This document shows, one piece after another, positions 11,999-24,577 of a DNA stretch of 64,000 nucleotides. Every line of letters starts with the position of its first letter. The first letter of the stretch is position 1. Below the pieces are notes generated by a model, which had not been told where the DNA came from, did not search any database, and worked only from the letters and a program-made list of their open reading frames with translations. The stretch lies in NCBI GenBank assembly GCA_029747015.1, contig JAKOGI010000525.1, positions 250,501 through 314,500 of the forward strand. The letters run 5' to 3'. The stretch is from Carnegiea gigantea (lineage: Eukaryota; Streptophyta; Magnoliopsida; Caryophyllales; Cactaceae). The position numbers and the translations under genes are program-made.

Positions 11999-13680
11999 AG
12001 GAATCATCGGAGTTTGTGCTTCGAAGGTCAATGTATTGACATTTGAACTGGGGTGATGTGCTATCAGGTTTATGCAAGTAAACTAGCATAGCCTTGTCCT
12101 TCATAAGACACGGTAATGCCCTAAATACTTTCATTATGTTTATCACCAATTATCGGTTGATTAAGATTAATGTCGTGATTAAGAGTTGGGGTGTTATGTC
12201 AACGCCGTCAAAGAACAAGCTGAAGAAGCCGACCGCCTTTTCTCCACTGACAGCCTCCCTTGGGCGCTAACTTACAAGCAGAGTAATTATATTCAGAAGT
12301 GGAGAGGAGATGCAAACAAAGCCGGAATCTTTCTTCAAAGCTTAAACCCTCATCCACACCCAAATCTAAAATCCTTACTTCGGATTTTGATGATTTATTC
12401 AATGGTACAAATTCCAAAGACCTACCCAAAATTCAAATAAAGTGCACATTCGAAGCTTTAGACTTGAATCAATCTGGCAAATACTTAATTCTTTAACCAA
12501 ATTAAAAATATGCAATTTAAGATAGAACATTATGGCTGATGCATGCCCATTTGACGATTTGGCTTTAATTTGAGAATCTTCATCCCAAAATTAGGCAAAG
12601 TCGTGGGTTGGTTGGGGAAGAGGAGTTAGTGGAGGGTAGAGGGCAGGGAGAAATTGGTGGTTACTTCTGTGTAGAGGCAGATTACCATATTCTGAATGCA
12701 TATTAATTTAGGGAATTAGGAGAAAAGCTGAAGCATGGTGAGTAAGCTATGAACTCTGCCATCCCTCACCTCTGTGAGTCCAAGACCATGGCTGCCAACA
12801 CCAGGATGACGCTGGACTTCTGGAGGGGAACTCTATGGCATGGTCTGATATTATCTGGCAGCGACGGAGGATAAAGTAGGGAGAGGGCTGGAAGAAAGGG
12901 AGCTTTGAGAAGTGACCGCTAAATTGCAGCTCGGTCTTCCGGTAAAGAAAAAGAAAAATTAAAGAAACCTACAGCAGCCACTTGTGCGGCACTGTAGTGG
13001 CAGATGGGGCCCTGAACTGAAAGATGAGTATCATACCAGAGGAAAGGTGGGTGGTATTTTTCACAAAAAATTGAAGTTGGGTGGCATTATCATTGCGTAA
13101 CTTGAACATTTTCATCGGGATAAAATTAAAATTTTTGAAAGTAAATTTAAGGGTTTGGATCAAAAATAAAAAAATTTAAAAGTTTAGGAGGTACAGAAAA
13201 TATAAAAGGAACCTAACAGTTTGGTTACTTAAATTCGAAGTACTAAAATTTTCGCTCCCAAAATTCAGGCATAGAATTATTAATACTTCATACCTTAGGG
13301 CACCTGAGGATTAACTTCCTTGCTAGATTCAATCATTAAACACATAATAATATTTCCAAGATAATTGGTTAATTAAATTAAGATTAATTTACTTAAACTA
13401 AATAATCATATTAGGCAATTCACAAACTTTCAAAGCCAAATAGGATGTCCAAATAGGGGATAATGTAAGAATAAATTTAACCAGAAATTTGTGATATACT
13501 TTGCCAACCTGCAAATGCATATTTTCTTATAATTAATAATTGCATCATATTATGCACTTTTCAAATTTGATTGAACTGATGATTGGACCTTCACTTTCCT
13601 CCCATTTATATAAAATGGATCATGCATTGCATTACTGCAACTAGCTTCTGCATTAATCTTAGTGGAGGCACCATCAGACA
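11999..13680. other. Anonymous region with weak coding-like fragments
   Basis: A less AT-rich patch at 12186-12500 has two overlapping open frames on the plus strand (84 and 65 codons). One contains ILTSDFDDLFNG, which looks protein-like, but I cannot assign a family. A second patch at 12740-12860 is also less AT-rich. Either could be a gene fragment. Nothing else was recognised. Confidence 0.3.
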
Positions 13681-13753
13681 TTTTGAGGGAGGGAATGGGG
13701 AGGGGGGCGGGGGCCTTAGATAGGGGCCGCCTCTACGCACTTCTTTTTGTGCT

Positions 13754-14204
13754 TGTTAAATTTTTGTATTAATTGGGCTTTCAATAAAGAGTCGTGCATA
13801 CAAGTTCAAATGAGGTTCCAACTCAAAATCAATTGGTAATGAGTGGAGTAACTCACAAACTTATATACATACTCAAGGGCTTCAATTGTATCAATGTGGA
13901 GCAACACCCACTTTCATACCCCAACACGCCCCCTCATGTGTGAACTGCTAACAAGGTCCAATAGGTGTAAACAATTTTAATCCAACAGGGATGGTGACAA
14001 ATCAAGATCGAGCAACCGGCTCTGATACCATGTTAAATTTTTATATTAATTGGGCTTGCAACAGAGAGTCATGCATACAAGCTCAAATGAGATTCCAATC
14101 CAAAACCAATTGATAATGGGTAGAGTAACTCACAAAATTATATACATGCTCAAGCCCTTCAATTTTAGTAACGTGGGGGCAACACCCACTTTCATATTCC
14201 AACA
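13754..14204 (-). mobile_element. Complete TRIM/SMART-type miniature LTR retrotransposon
   Basis: Two direct repeats, 13754-13926 (173 bases) and 14031-14204 (174 bases), start TGTTAAATTT and end CCAACA, so both have TG...CA ends. On the minus strand the primer-binding site TGGTATCAGAGCC (initiator Met tRNA type) directly follows the LTR at 14030-14018. A purine-rich ATGAGGGGGCG precedes the other LTR at 13937-13927. The internal region is only 104 bases and cannot encode protein. Five-base duplications GTGCT flank the element at 13749-13753 and 14205-14209. It is inserted in a LINE reverse-transcriptase frame. TRIM/SMART elements depend on proteins from other retrotransposons. Confidence 0.93.
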
Positions 14205-15303
14205 GTGCTGACCATGGAGTACTTATCTAGAGTGAAAAATAGAGTTACTTTTGCCAAGCAGTTCAAATACTACCTAGGTTGCAGGAAGCTCAGCCTCACC
14301 CATCTAATGTTTGCATAAGATTTAATAATGTTTTGTGTTGCAAACAAAGCCTCAGATCAGTGTTTAATGGATGCTTTTGCTTTGTTCTCAAATTGCACTA
14401 GGTTAGCTGCAAAATATCATAAATCTCTTATTGTGATTAGTGGATGTAATGAGGAAACTAGACAAGATATTATGTAAGCCATTGGTCTTGCTCCAGGAAA
14501 ATTGCCCTTCTGGAAACTTGGAGTCCCCGTAACTGCCAGCAAACTTGCTCTTTTTGGGCAACTAGAAAATTTTCATATGCCGGAAGAATACCTCTGTTCA
14601 ACTCGGTTCTCATGGACATTTACTCCTTTTGGGCCGAATTTTCATAGTTCACAAGAGGTGATTTCAGAAACTATATCCATGTGCAGAAATTACATATGGG
14701 GAGCTCACTGACTGACTGGTGCTTCCAAAAAATTCTGTGTGTTTCATGGACAGGTAAGCCAAAGGCTTATGGAGGGACAGGGCTAAGGAATCTAGAATCT
14801 TAGATTGCTCACAAGAAGGATGTTCTGTGGATTAAGTGGGTACATGGCAAATACCTTGCACAAAACGATTGGTGGACCCATATGCTGTACTAGAGGAAAA
14901 TACGTTATGTGAAAGAAACTTTCAAATGGGACAGCTTGCAGGCAATCTTGCAGGCAAATATACAGCTTCAGCTAGATACTTTGGTTGCTCAATGTGGGAA
15001 ATAAGCAATCTTGGCCTAAGATTTTGCTGTCTACAATTAATATTCCAAGACAATCATTTATATGCTAGCTGTTCATGCAAAGCAAGCTCCCTATGACGAG
15101 CAGAATGGCTAGATTCCTCCCCAATCTGAACATGAAATTTTAGGGCACTTCTTTGATGCTTGCCCATTTGCAGCACAGTTGTGAACTGAAATTTGGGGCT
15201 GAATTGGTTTTTCCCATAGAGATAGAGATATTCATGGTCTCACTTATTTGCTAGCATCTCTCAAACGCAACAGAGAGTACAAAGAGTGTATGCAACCTTC
15301 ACC

Positions 15304-16234
15304 CGGTGTTACAAGAACCGGATTGGACCGGATGGTCCGGTCGGGAACCGCCAAACTCAACGGTTCGAATAATGTAGAATATCGTTTATTCTGCCAAACC
15401 GGTCACAACCGGCAAAAATCGTGCTACCCGGTGAACTAAAGACCCGGTCGAGCCTCAGTTCAACCGGAATTTCATTAATACAACTACAGAAAAGCACAAA
15501 AATTGTGGTTTGCTTCTTCAGCATGGGAAAGGTTTTATCATCTACACTCGGTGTACTCACTGCTCAACGCCCAGGCACAGATCGGAGAGAGAGTGAGAGG
15601 AGGACAACGGTCTTAGGCTTGGATCTATGGCGGAAGTATGAGAAGAAAGATTGAGTAGAAGGAATAGCTAGATCTATTTTCTAGTCTACTCATCTGTGAC
15701 TGGGAGTATGAGAGGGAGATAGCAGTAGAGAGAGAAAGATGAAGTGAAATGAATATGCTGCTGCGGCTGAACATCAGTAAACTACAGTAAAATTCTACGG
15801 TTGCCATCATGTTCCTCTAATATATTTATTTGAGATTTACTATCTTTTTAAAATGGTACTGTCACTTTGAGGGAGGGGCTAGTGATTTTGCTCTTATTTG
15901 GGCCGGCTATTAAACACTTTGTTTCTTAATTTTGTCATGTGGGTTTATTTAGGCTTTTTAAAAAATTTTTATATTTGGCGCATAAAACAATTATTCATGG
16001 CAATTGTGTACTTATAACAATTATGTGAAATGTGGTATATGAAATGTGACGAAATCTATATTACAAATTAAGCACAATAATATGTGTAATGGGTTTAACT
16101 CAGTCAAGCTCGTCTAATCCGATTCAACAGTCAATCGGATCAACCGGTCCAAAATGATCTCACCAGTCCGACCGGTTGACCCACTAATCCACTCCTTCAA
16201 TCAGGTTGACTAACGGTTCGGTTTTTTAACATTG
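15304..16234. mobile_element. Non-autonomous hAT-like element
   Basis: The ends CGGTGTTACAAGAACCG and (from the right) CAATGTTAAAAAACCG form imperfect inverted repeats like the CAGTG-type termini of hAT elements. Flanking 8-mers CCTTCACC (15296-15303) and CCTTCTCC (16235-16242) agree at seven of eight positions, the duplication length of hAT. Subterminal ACCGG motifs are abundant at both ends (for example 15317-15345 and 16140-16180). There is no transposase. The host LINE reading resumes after 16243. Confidence 0.7.
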
Positions 16235-16486
16235 CCTTCTCCCTAAATACCTACAACATCTAGTATGAAAGAAACCAAGTAATTTTCAACAAACAAAGAA
16301 CTAGATGTCAGGCTGCAACGGATAAGGTGAAAGAACTAAAGCATAGAATTCTCTTTTTAGCTCACAAATCTCACCAGTTTGAAAAAATATATTGATTTAG
16401 TGCATACGCTGAAGTACATCGACTCGTAAATATCTTATAGGTTGTAGAGCTCATTGGGAAGTGATAGAACAATCATCATTATCTTC

Positions 16487-16509
16487 CCATATATATATAT
16501 ACACACACG

Positions 16510-16562
<53 letters not shown>
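16487..16562. repeat. TA/AC microsatellite
   Basis: An AT block, a short AC block, then about 25 uninterrupted TA units. Confidence 0.95.
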
Positions 16563-16563
<1 letters not shown>

Positions 16564-19220
16564 CAGTTTGCAAGGAAGTGTTGAGATCCGCCGCATAAAC
16601 ATCACCTCCTAGCCCACTTTCATTGCCACATTTGATTGATCTGAGTAAGCAAAATCATCAGTAAAAAGTTGAACAGCAGACAGAATCTCATAAGCACTCG
16701 CAACAAGCAATGCCAAAAAGAGAGATCTGAAATAAACATTTAGAGAGACGAAACTAGTTTGAGAAAGCTGCTTTATTAAAAAAATAAAAAAAAACCACCA
16801 GGTTCTAACCCGGATATTTAAACATGGTTTTCAAAGAAGCAAGAGTCTGCGCTGAGTTACAACTTAATCAACACCACAAATCAAGACTATGAATACAAAG
16901 TTGGTTCGGCTTCTCCTCTGCCTCAAGTCTCCATTTGCAATAGGGTGAAAACAAATTTTTGCGATCATAATACAGTAATGTAAAGCAAAGGGAAAAATAA
17001 ACTCAGCAAAGAAATCCTACTGGATAGAAAACAAATACGATTAAACAGGGTGAATTAGGCACCATAAAAGTGTGGAAATAATATCCCAATGGCAACTAAT
17101 CGGGACAGCTACAGCAACAACAGCAGCACCCAGTCATGCAGGGAATAGGGAGAACATACATACTGGCAATGTACAGAGAGAAGTTTTATGACAGTCTTCT
17201 AATGGGAGGAGAAAAAGGAAGCATCCGCCTCAACAAATAGCGGTACAAATCGACTCTTTTCATGTTAGCGAAATTAGGCCACCTATTAGCAAAAGCTCAA
17301 CAAACACTAACAATGCAAACGGAAAGACGTAGGTAGATTTGAACTTGTTCTTGGGGATTTGCACCTGGATGTTAAGGGCACAGTTCCAACGGCATGAACC
17401 TTCCCCCCCCCCCCAAAAAAAAACCTCAAAAAAGGGTTTCTATCATGCTCCTAAAGGTACATAGTTTCTAGGAGTTGCAAAAGCTATATAATTCAAAGAC
17501 TAGATGTATAACAAGTACACATAGGAAAAATAAATACACATCATGTGGGAATACGTACCCCAAAGAGATCATCCCCCCCAAAAAAAGGAGAATTTGCATT
17601 GGCTAAAAAAGTGCCAATCAAAAACCATGCTTTGCTTCCTGACAGTAGAAAATTTATCTCCTGCAGACTTTTGCAATAGTTGCTTCATTAAAATACACAG
17701 ACAACAAACGACACCATCCACTATGGATCCCATTTAGACAAGTCACAAGCACAAATGTAGACAATTTTACCCTTGCAAGCATAAGGTTCGATTTCGAAAG
17801 ACCGACAAAAGTATCAAATGACCAAGGGGATAAATAAGGTAACAAGTGTAAATAACAAACAAGCACAAGCACAACTAACAATCATTACAAAACATGCAAG
17901 CAAGCAACTATACAGGTTACACATTCCAATCCTGAAAATGAAGGGAAATGTTAAAGCATCTGAGTAGACAAATCCAGCCTAGTCATAGAAGGGAAAGAAA
18001 AAGGCGTGCAATTTTGAGCAATGATCATCAAGTGCCTAGGTGACAAATGAAGGATAAAAAAAAAGCACGCTTACATGAGGTCTGTGACTGCAGACCCCCC
18101 CCCCCCCAAAAAAAAAAAACTCTATTGCCAAGTCATATCCTTGTATAGGCTCGATTAAGTGGGTTTTTGCTTTTTTACTTCAAAAACTGAAATTAACCCA
18201 AATGCTTGTTTTTTAAAAAATTAAAACTATTTTTCGAAAGTCATTTTTGTAAAAAATCTGCCCCAGAAACAAAAGTAGCAAATCGCTATTCTATTTCTTG
18301 CTTCTTTCAAATCTCGCCAAAAGGGTACGACGAAGTTAATGAAACTTTTTTTATTAACAATCAAGTCCCTGACAAATCAAATAATTCCAGCAATTTTTAT
18401 ATAGACACACACCCAGATTGCCACATCCCAACCTTTTACTTCTCACTTGCCAATGGAATTTTGCTGTAGTCACTAGGTACCAATGAGCCATTCCCTATCC
18501 TTTCTCTCTGTGGAAATTATTCTTGGGCTCTCTACCTCTCTCTCTCTCTATCTCTCTCCAGATGCTCTTCTCCCCTCTACCAAAGTCAATTTTCCTAATC
18601 TTGGATATAGCTAATTGTTTGTCATTCTTTGCCTATGTCCAATTTGGGCTTGAATACATAAAGTTGAGAATAGAGTTGTGATTTTTTTGGGGTTCAATTC
18701 AAATTAAAGAGAGGAAAAATATCGGAGAATGAAATTTTGTGGGTGTAGAACGGGGGGAGAGGGTGTAGGATAGATGAGATGAAAACCAGATCTTGACTCC
18801 TTGTACATGCTTAACGATGGAAATTGATGCATTCATCAGACCTTGATAAGATTATGTAGCAGAATGGGGGTTCCAAACTAGCAAATAACTAAATACTCCA
18901 TTAGAGGAGGATATTTTGGTGAGGGTCAAATGGTTATGAAAACCTTTCGATTAAAAGTATGTTCAATAAAGGTGTGATTTGAATCATACACAGAATTGCT
19001 TTATTTTTTTAAAAAAGAAAGAGATAACAATGAATTTTGAAAAACTAGGCCAAACAGTTAATTCTACAAAATACTTTTGTTAAACTTGGCTAAACGAAAT
19101 ACACTTCTTAAAAAATCTGTTTTTGAAAAAATTACTCTTGAAAAAATAGAAATAGTTTCACTTAAATTAGGCAACACAGGTTCTGAATCTAGTTTGATAA
19201 CCTCATTCTAATTCTTCATT
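16563..19220. other. Anonymous region with recurrent C-run/A-run tracts
   Basis: No gene assigned. C-then-A homopolymer junctions lie at 17403-17423, 17573-17586 and 18095-18119. A short minus-strand frame ending near 17098-17160 finishes with a cluster of cysteines and a stop after a possible splice acceptor; it could be a terminal exon, but I cannot identify it. A CT-rich patch is at 18535-18560. Confidence 0.4.
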
Positions 19221-19229
19221 GGGTTTTTC

Positions 19230-19560
19230 TTCCGTCTACTTTTACCTCCCAAAATGCAAATCCTCGCACATGCTCTAACTTGTCCAAACCATCTAGGTCT
19301 AACTTCCCGCATTTACCTCTAATGGCACTCCTACTTTCGCTCTAATCATTTGATTTCTTATCCTCTCCAAGATTGTATGATCATACATACAGTGAATCAT
19401 TCTCATCTCTGCAACCATGATCATCATGTTTTGCACTTAGATTTTCTTAATCAATAGGTCTTACTACCATGCAACCCCTACAGTTCTACTAGGATCTTCT
19501 TGTCACACAAAACTCTATATTCTTGCCTCCATTTCAATAATCCCATCTTTATACTACGGA
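19230..19560 (-). pseudogene. RTE-type LINE fragment (C-terminal)
   Basis: On the minus strand a broken frame contains EMRMIHCMYDHTILERIRNQ and then a KVGVP block. It aligns with the plant RTE C-terminal region seen more clearly at 29281-29475. Stops and frameshifts are frequent. Confidence 0.6.
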
Positions 19561-20444
19561 TAATCACATCATCCACATCTCCTTTGCTTTGTATATCAAT
19601 GCTCAGGTATATAGACTTCATTGTAAGAAGCGTCCCAACACAAAAAGGTCATACCCCAAGAGATTCATGTTAAAAAGTTTCTCTAGTCCAAAGCAAATAT
19701 CAAGCAGTACAGAGCCAGTGGATAGTTACATGGGGTCTCCAACACCTCAGGGCACTTGAAAAGTAGCCTCAATTTGATAAATCATACATAATTTTCGTCA
19801 ATCTGGAAGCAGTTACATGATACTAAGATCAATGGAAAAGAACACTGGCCTATATATATAAAAGAATGATCAAGGTTAACAAGTGTAACAATCTTCAGAA
19901 AATGCAGCTGGAATGATGCGTAAGGCCTTTAATACCTCTCCCACTATTTATTGCCTCCAGACCATAAGTTAAATTAAGACCTTAGATCACTAGACAACAT
20001 CACATAAGGCACATGTACTACTGATTAGATTCTATAAGCTCACCCACATGTAGCAATTAAGAGATACATTTTGCAAACAAAAGGAACTATCACCAGTTGC
20101 GCCTGAGAATATTTAGAAAAGAGGCACAAAGTTCCCAATTGATAACTCATCAAATCAGCTAGCCAGGCTAAGGTATCTATTGGATGCCACTAGGGATAGG
20201 GTCAAAAACTCAGCACTGATAAATCCTCCAATCAACGAGGCAGGCTAAGGTGACTATTGGATGGTGAATGCCACATGGGATAAAGTCAAAAACATTACTA
20301 ATTAAATATCCAACAAAAATATGCTTTTTGCAGTTAAAAGTTAAAACGGTAAGAATATGAAAAAGAAAGAAAGAACTTATCCACAGCAATAAATGTACTG
20401 GTTTTCAATCCAACCATAATTAGAAATTCATTCTTAGTAAAATA
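19561..20444. other. Non-coding, nothing recognised
   Basis: Anonymous sequence. A duplicated phrase (GGCTAAGGT...CTATTGGATG) occurs near 20167-20185 and 20231-20265. Confidence 0.35.
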
Positions 20445-20627
20445 TGCCCTCTGTTCGATAAAACTTGACGAACTTTTCTTTTATAAGTGTCCCAGAAAAA
20501 TTGTCAAAGTCACTATACGATAAAGTAAAAAATAATATTCCATCTAAAAGGTGGGGAGGAGACATTTCATTAAATGATGTTCCGTAAACTTTTCCTAGAT
20601 TTTGACAAGTTTACAAGATGAAGGGAG
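20445..20627. mobile_element. Stowaway-like MITE
   Basis: A 183-base element with termini TGCCCTCTGTTC and, from the right, CTCCCTTCATC, resembling the CTCCCTCCGTCC ends of Stowaway (Tc1/mariner) MITEs. It is bounded by TA dinucleotides (20443-20444 and 20628-20629), the expected duplication. TTGACAAGTTTAC near the right end pairs with the left-hand AAACTTGACGAA region. Confidence 0.7.
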
Positions 20628-23040
20628 TAGCAGACCCAAATGACAAAGAAAGAAGACAAGAGTGTGGCAACAAGGATGGGAACATGTTGTAGGTGGCTGC
20701 CTAGGTCGAACGTTATCTCAACTGAATTTGGATCATATGGGAGGCCTTTTTTTTTTTTAACAAACTTTAGATCGCTGCTCCATTGTCTTGCAGGAATAAT
20801 TCAAGAAAGTGCATCCAACAATAAAACTGTAGGTGACGAAATCATTTCATATGTTTCATCCCGAAGTTTATCCATTAGGTTCAAATTGGCTTATATATTT
20901 TCATCTCTCTTTTTTCCTAACCAAAAAAAAATCCAAAAACTATAATTATCTTTATTTTCAAAGGTTTTATATTTTAAGAATGCTAGCTTAATATCTTGAG
21001 GAGTCTATTTTTATAATTTTTTGGTAATTTTATCTTAAAAATATTAGTTTAAATATTTTTTAATTTTAAGAGTTCTATACAATTTTATTGAGAAGACTTA
21101 TTATCTTATCTGAGCTTTCTTATTTTCTTAGGGAGATGAAACTAAAGCTTAAATAAATGAAGTTTAGAACATATTTGCTTATTAAAATTTGTGGTCAAAT
21201 ATTTATTTTGTTTTTATTTAATTGGCTTGTTTAAAGGTTTATTCTCATAAGTTGTGTTATTTCACTATTATTTTTGCTCATCGAGAATGACTACAGATAA
21301 TCAAAAATTATTTGTTATCTAAATGTTAAAAAAATAATTTGTTTAGTGAAGGTATAACATTAATTTTGTAAATATCACTGCCACATTACACGTACTTTAT
21401 TTTCATGAAATAACTTATTTTGTAAACCATACATTAAAGACCAATACAAATCTAAAAATTAATGTGTATACAACTTTTTAATAATTATATAACTGCTTAC
21501 ATCTATCCTTACAGTTTCTTACATGTTCTTACAACTTCTTACAAGTCTTACAGCTTCTTACGACTTTTTCTTACTTCAAACATTTTCTTACCAGCAAAAG
21601 AACAGGCTCCAGTATTACGCGATGTTTGGTTGAATGTAATATAATATAATCAACCTTGTGATGCAATCATAATTACCTAGTTTGTGATAATCATAATTAC
21701 AAGGTTATTATTTACAATACATTCTTACAACCAAACAAGATAATGAAAACACGATTACAAACTTATTTGCATTCAAAGGTTAACCAAACATTACCTAGGC
21801 TCTTACTTTGCACATAATTACTCACTAACAAGACAAGATCTTAAATGGAGGTCAAACCAAAAAAATCTCCCATACATATGTGTCTACATAAGGAAGTCTC
21901 ATACGCTCGCATCACATGGCAGTAGTACAACTCCACTATGGCCAAAGATCAAAGTTATTCGGCAAACCAAAAGGCTAAAATTGCATCTCTTGACATATTA
22001 ACCTAACCCAATATTGAATTGACAGGTTAATGTCTCACTATCAAACAATCGGAGTTTTCTCAATCAAAACGTTGATGATCATTCCCTCGTTGGATGTTTG
22101 GATGAATGTGATAGAATTGTGAAGAGAAGGGCAAAATTTTTTATATATCCTGCCACATTAGAGTTATAACTTGATCTTCATTCGTTAACATGTCAGAGGA
22201 CAGAGGATGGCCAGAATTCTTTTTCACTTGAAACCAGTATCATAAAGACTCGGACCACAATCTCATAGTTCACGCTACAAGTTCCTATGCGTGGGTGTGA
22301 ATGTGAGTGTGCAACAGCTTCTCACAAGGTCTGAAATAAGTGCAGAAAACATTAAGCAAAAGTACGCAGGAAACTGATGAAGAGAGTAAAAAGAGATCTT
22401 GATCAAATTTCTAGCAAGGGCCAGGACACTTAAAAGTATTCCAACACGCTTCGAAAAATTGGATCATTTTTTCCACAACCAACCCCTAGGATTCGTTCGG
22501 ATATGTGGACAGTAAAAATTGCCTGTACAGAGGAAATAGCATATATGCCAAACGCACACAACAGAAAGCATGCTCCAGAAACCACAAGGTCCAATGGGTT
22601 AAAGGAAGTTAACTCACATCACTTTTGACAATGCCTCAAATCAATCAAGATAGAGTGACATATTATACTCAACTACTCAAATAGTTATTTACTAGTCAAA
22701 TAGATAATTTTACCGAGGAAGACTTGAAGCAATCTTTTCTCAACTTTTTATATTAGGGGCTTATTCTTATAAAATATAATATCATGGTTTGAATTTTCTC
22801 TTATTATTACAAAATCATGGTTGTGTGAGGCTGTGAGCTACTCTTTTCCTTAATCTTAGTCCTTATATATTTAATTAAAAAGCAAAAGTGTCCAGAAGTA
22901 TAAGTGTATAACTCTATTAGTTTAGAAAAAAATTTATGTGAAACCGAATATTTTTATTTTTTGTGTTTTATTTCTTTGGCCTTTTTGGGAAGGGGGGAGA
23001 TTTCGCGCCCTTTTTTTATGTTGAAAGTCCCAAATTCAGA
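20628..23040. other. AT-rich anonymous region with one MITE-like inverted repeat
   Basis: A MITE-like inverted repeat spans about 21617-21800: GATGTTTGGTTGAATGTAAT at the left, and TAATGTTTGGTTAACC read from the right. Its target duplication is not resolved. A 101-codon frame at 20640-20945 has no recognisable domain. A short tandem array of TTACA-C-TTC motifs is at 21507-21570. Confidence 0.4.
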
Positions 23041-23045
23041 AACCC

Positions 23046-23399
23046 ATGTCGCTAAACGTAGAGAGAGAATGCTCAATGATTGACGTTAATGGCGGATGCG
23101 ACGCTTTTGATGGACATATAGAGACTAAAATACTTCCTAGATTGCCTGCAAAATCAGCTCTTTGCTCCAAGTGCGTATGCAAATTTTTCCGAGCACTAAT
23201 TTCAACCCCGAATTCGTCCACCATCTTTCCTCTGACTCTAACCGGCTCCTTATTCTCATCGGTCTAAACCTTTAACTTGGACTCGTCGAAGTTCCCCATT
23301 GTCAGCCTCCGCTTTCCCAACAACATTCATGAAGGTTCTGATGGTGACCCTTCCGTCATGAAGGCTTGCAAGTTGCAATGGCTTGATTTGTATTGGTAA
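23046..23399 (+). pseudogene. F-box protein pseudogene, 5' part
   Basis: The frame from 23046 carries an F-box-like motif: ILPRLPAKSALCSKCVCKFF at about 23127-23190 followed by RALISTPN. This fits the start of a plant F-box protein (substrate adaptor of SCF ubiquitin ligases). A stop follows at about 23266. A second frame gives NGLICIGN at the very end (23376-23399), a phrase often seen in the middle of plant F-box proteins. The gene is interrupted at 23399 by a hAT transposon and resumes at 27620. The premature stop and a frameshift make it a pseudogene apart from the insertion. Confidence 0.7.
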
Positions 23400-23945
23400 C
23401 GTAGTTTGAAAAAGTGCAGGTGAGGCACGCCTCGGTGCGCCTAAGTGAGAGGTGCCTAGGCTGACGCTTCACCTGGGTCACCCACACCCAGGTGAAGCCC
23501 ACTCGAGATGCCACGCGAGGCGTGCGCCTCTTGGCACCTCACGCCAAGGTGCAAAGTGCGCCAGGTGCACGCCTAGAAGATCTTAAAGCTTTCCTTTAAA
23601 AAAAAAAGTGAATTGAAAAAGAATACAAATTTGTGGCTTTCATTGGCTTCTTCAATCGACTCACATCTGGCCCTTCGAAATGCTAGAAGCCTCTATCAGC
23701 TCAGTAGAAGCCTTCATCTCCTTCCATTAGGTATGTCTATGCTTTCTCTTCTTCTTTGCTGCATTTTCGATCATGTTCTTCGCTTTTGTCTTGTTGTCCT
23801 TCTTCTTCCTTGCTACAGGACGGCGGCCAGCCATGGCTGTGTGCTCTTCTTCTCCTTTTGTTTTTTTTTCGTGTTTCTCTCTCTCTTAAGCTTTCATCCT
23901 CTCTGTCGACATTGTCTGTCACTATTCACGCCCTTTTCCTCTACG

Positions 23946-24424
23946 TTTGCTCTCTTTTTTGCATTTTCCTGTTTTCCTCAATTCCTCCTCTGCTCTAAAT
24001 CTGCTCTGTCTTTTGGCCTTCTCAGTTTTCTTTAAGGTTTTGTTTTAATTGTTGTTTTTTGCTCTATTGGTGCTGAGCAACTGGGGCTCTGTGTTGTGCT
24101 AGAAATGTTAGGGTTTTTTTTTTAAATTTGCAAGAGGATCGATTTTTTTCGTCAGTGCCCACTACTTTTGCTCTCTTTTTTGCATTTTCCTGTTTTCCTC
24201 TACTTTTGCTCTCTTTTTTGCATTTTCCTGTTTTCCTCAATTCCTCCTCTGCTCTAAATCTGCTCTGTCTTTTGGCCTTCTCAGTTTTCTTTGAGGTTTT
24301 GTTTTAATTGTTGTTTTTTGCTCTGTTGGTGCTGAGCAACTGGGGCTCTGTGTTGTGCTAGAAATGTTAGGTTTTTTTTTTTTAAATTTGCAAGAGGATC
24401 GATTTTTTTCGTCAGTGCCTACTA
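23946..24424. repeat. Tandem duplication, period about 259 bases
   Basis: The segment starting TTTGCTCTCTTTTTTGC at 23946 recurs nearly unchanged from 24205, including the phrases CAACTGGGGCTCTG and AGAGGATCGA. A further partial copy of the first 35 bases lies at about 24167-24203. It lies upstream of the hAT transposase start. Confidence 0.9.
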
Positions 24425-24577
24425 CCAGGTAGTTTCTCTCTGTGTGTGTATGTCTTATTATCTTGTATTATTTTTATTTTTATTTTTTTGATAAAATGCA
24501 ATTAGTGATTAGTGCCTGTCTAACTACTTGTTTGATTGCTATGGAATTTTAGTTTGAGAGTTGAGATAGTGAGTTAA

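Larger units (their letters stand above)
13690..16450 (+). pseudogene. L1-type LINE remnant (RT C-terminal part to 3' end)
   Basis: Plus-strand frames give late LINE reverse-transcriptase blocks. A GLR-x-G-x-PL block and YALLFVL lie near 13710-13752, LTMEYLSR near 14210 and LPFWKLGVPVTASKL near 14500. A DVLWIKWVHGKYLAQNDWW segment follows near 14820, then YERNQVIFNKQRT near 16270. The order matches plant L1 elements. Stops and frameshifts are frequent (for example tag in place of Trp near 16267). A TRIM (13754-14204) and a hAT-like element (15304-16234) are inserted in it. Reading across either insertion after removing it and one copy of its duplication continues the LINE protein, which supports both boundaries. 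The 5' part (endonuclease, early RT) is absent. Confidence 0.85.

Noticed and set aside
23613..24035. 140-codon plus-strand frame in the hAT element
   Set aside because: T/C-rich low-complexity leucine and cysteine stretches in a duplicated non-coding region; no domain.
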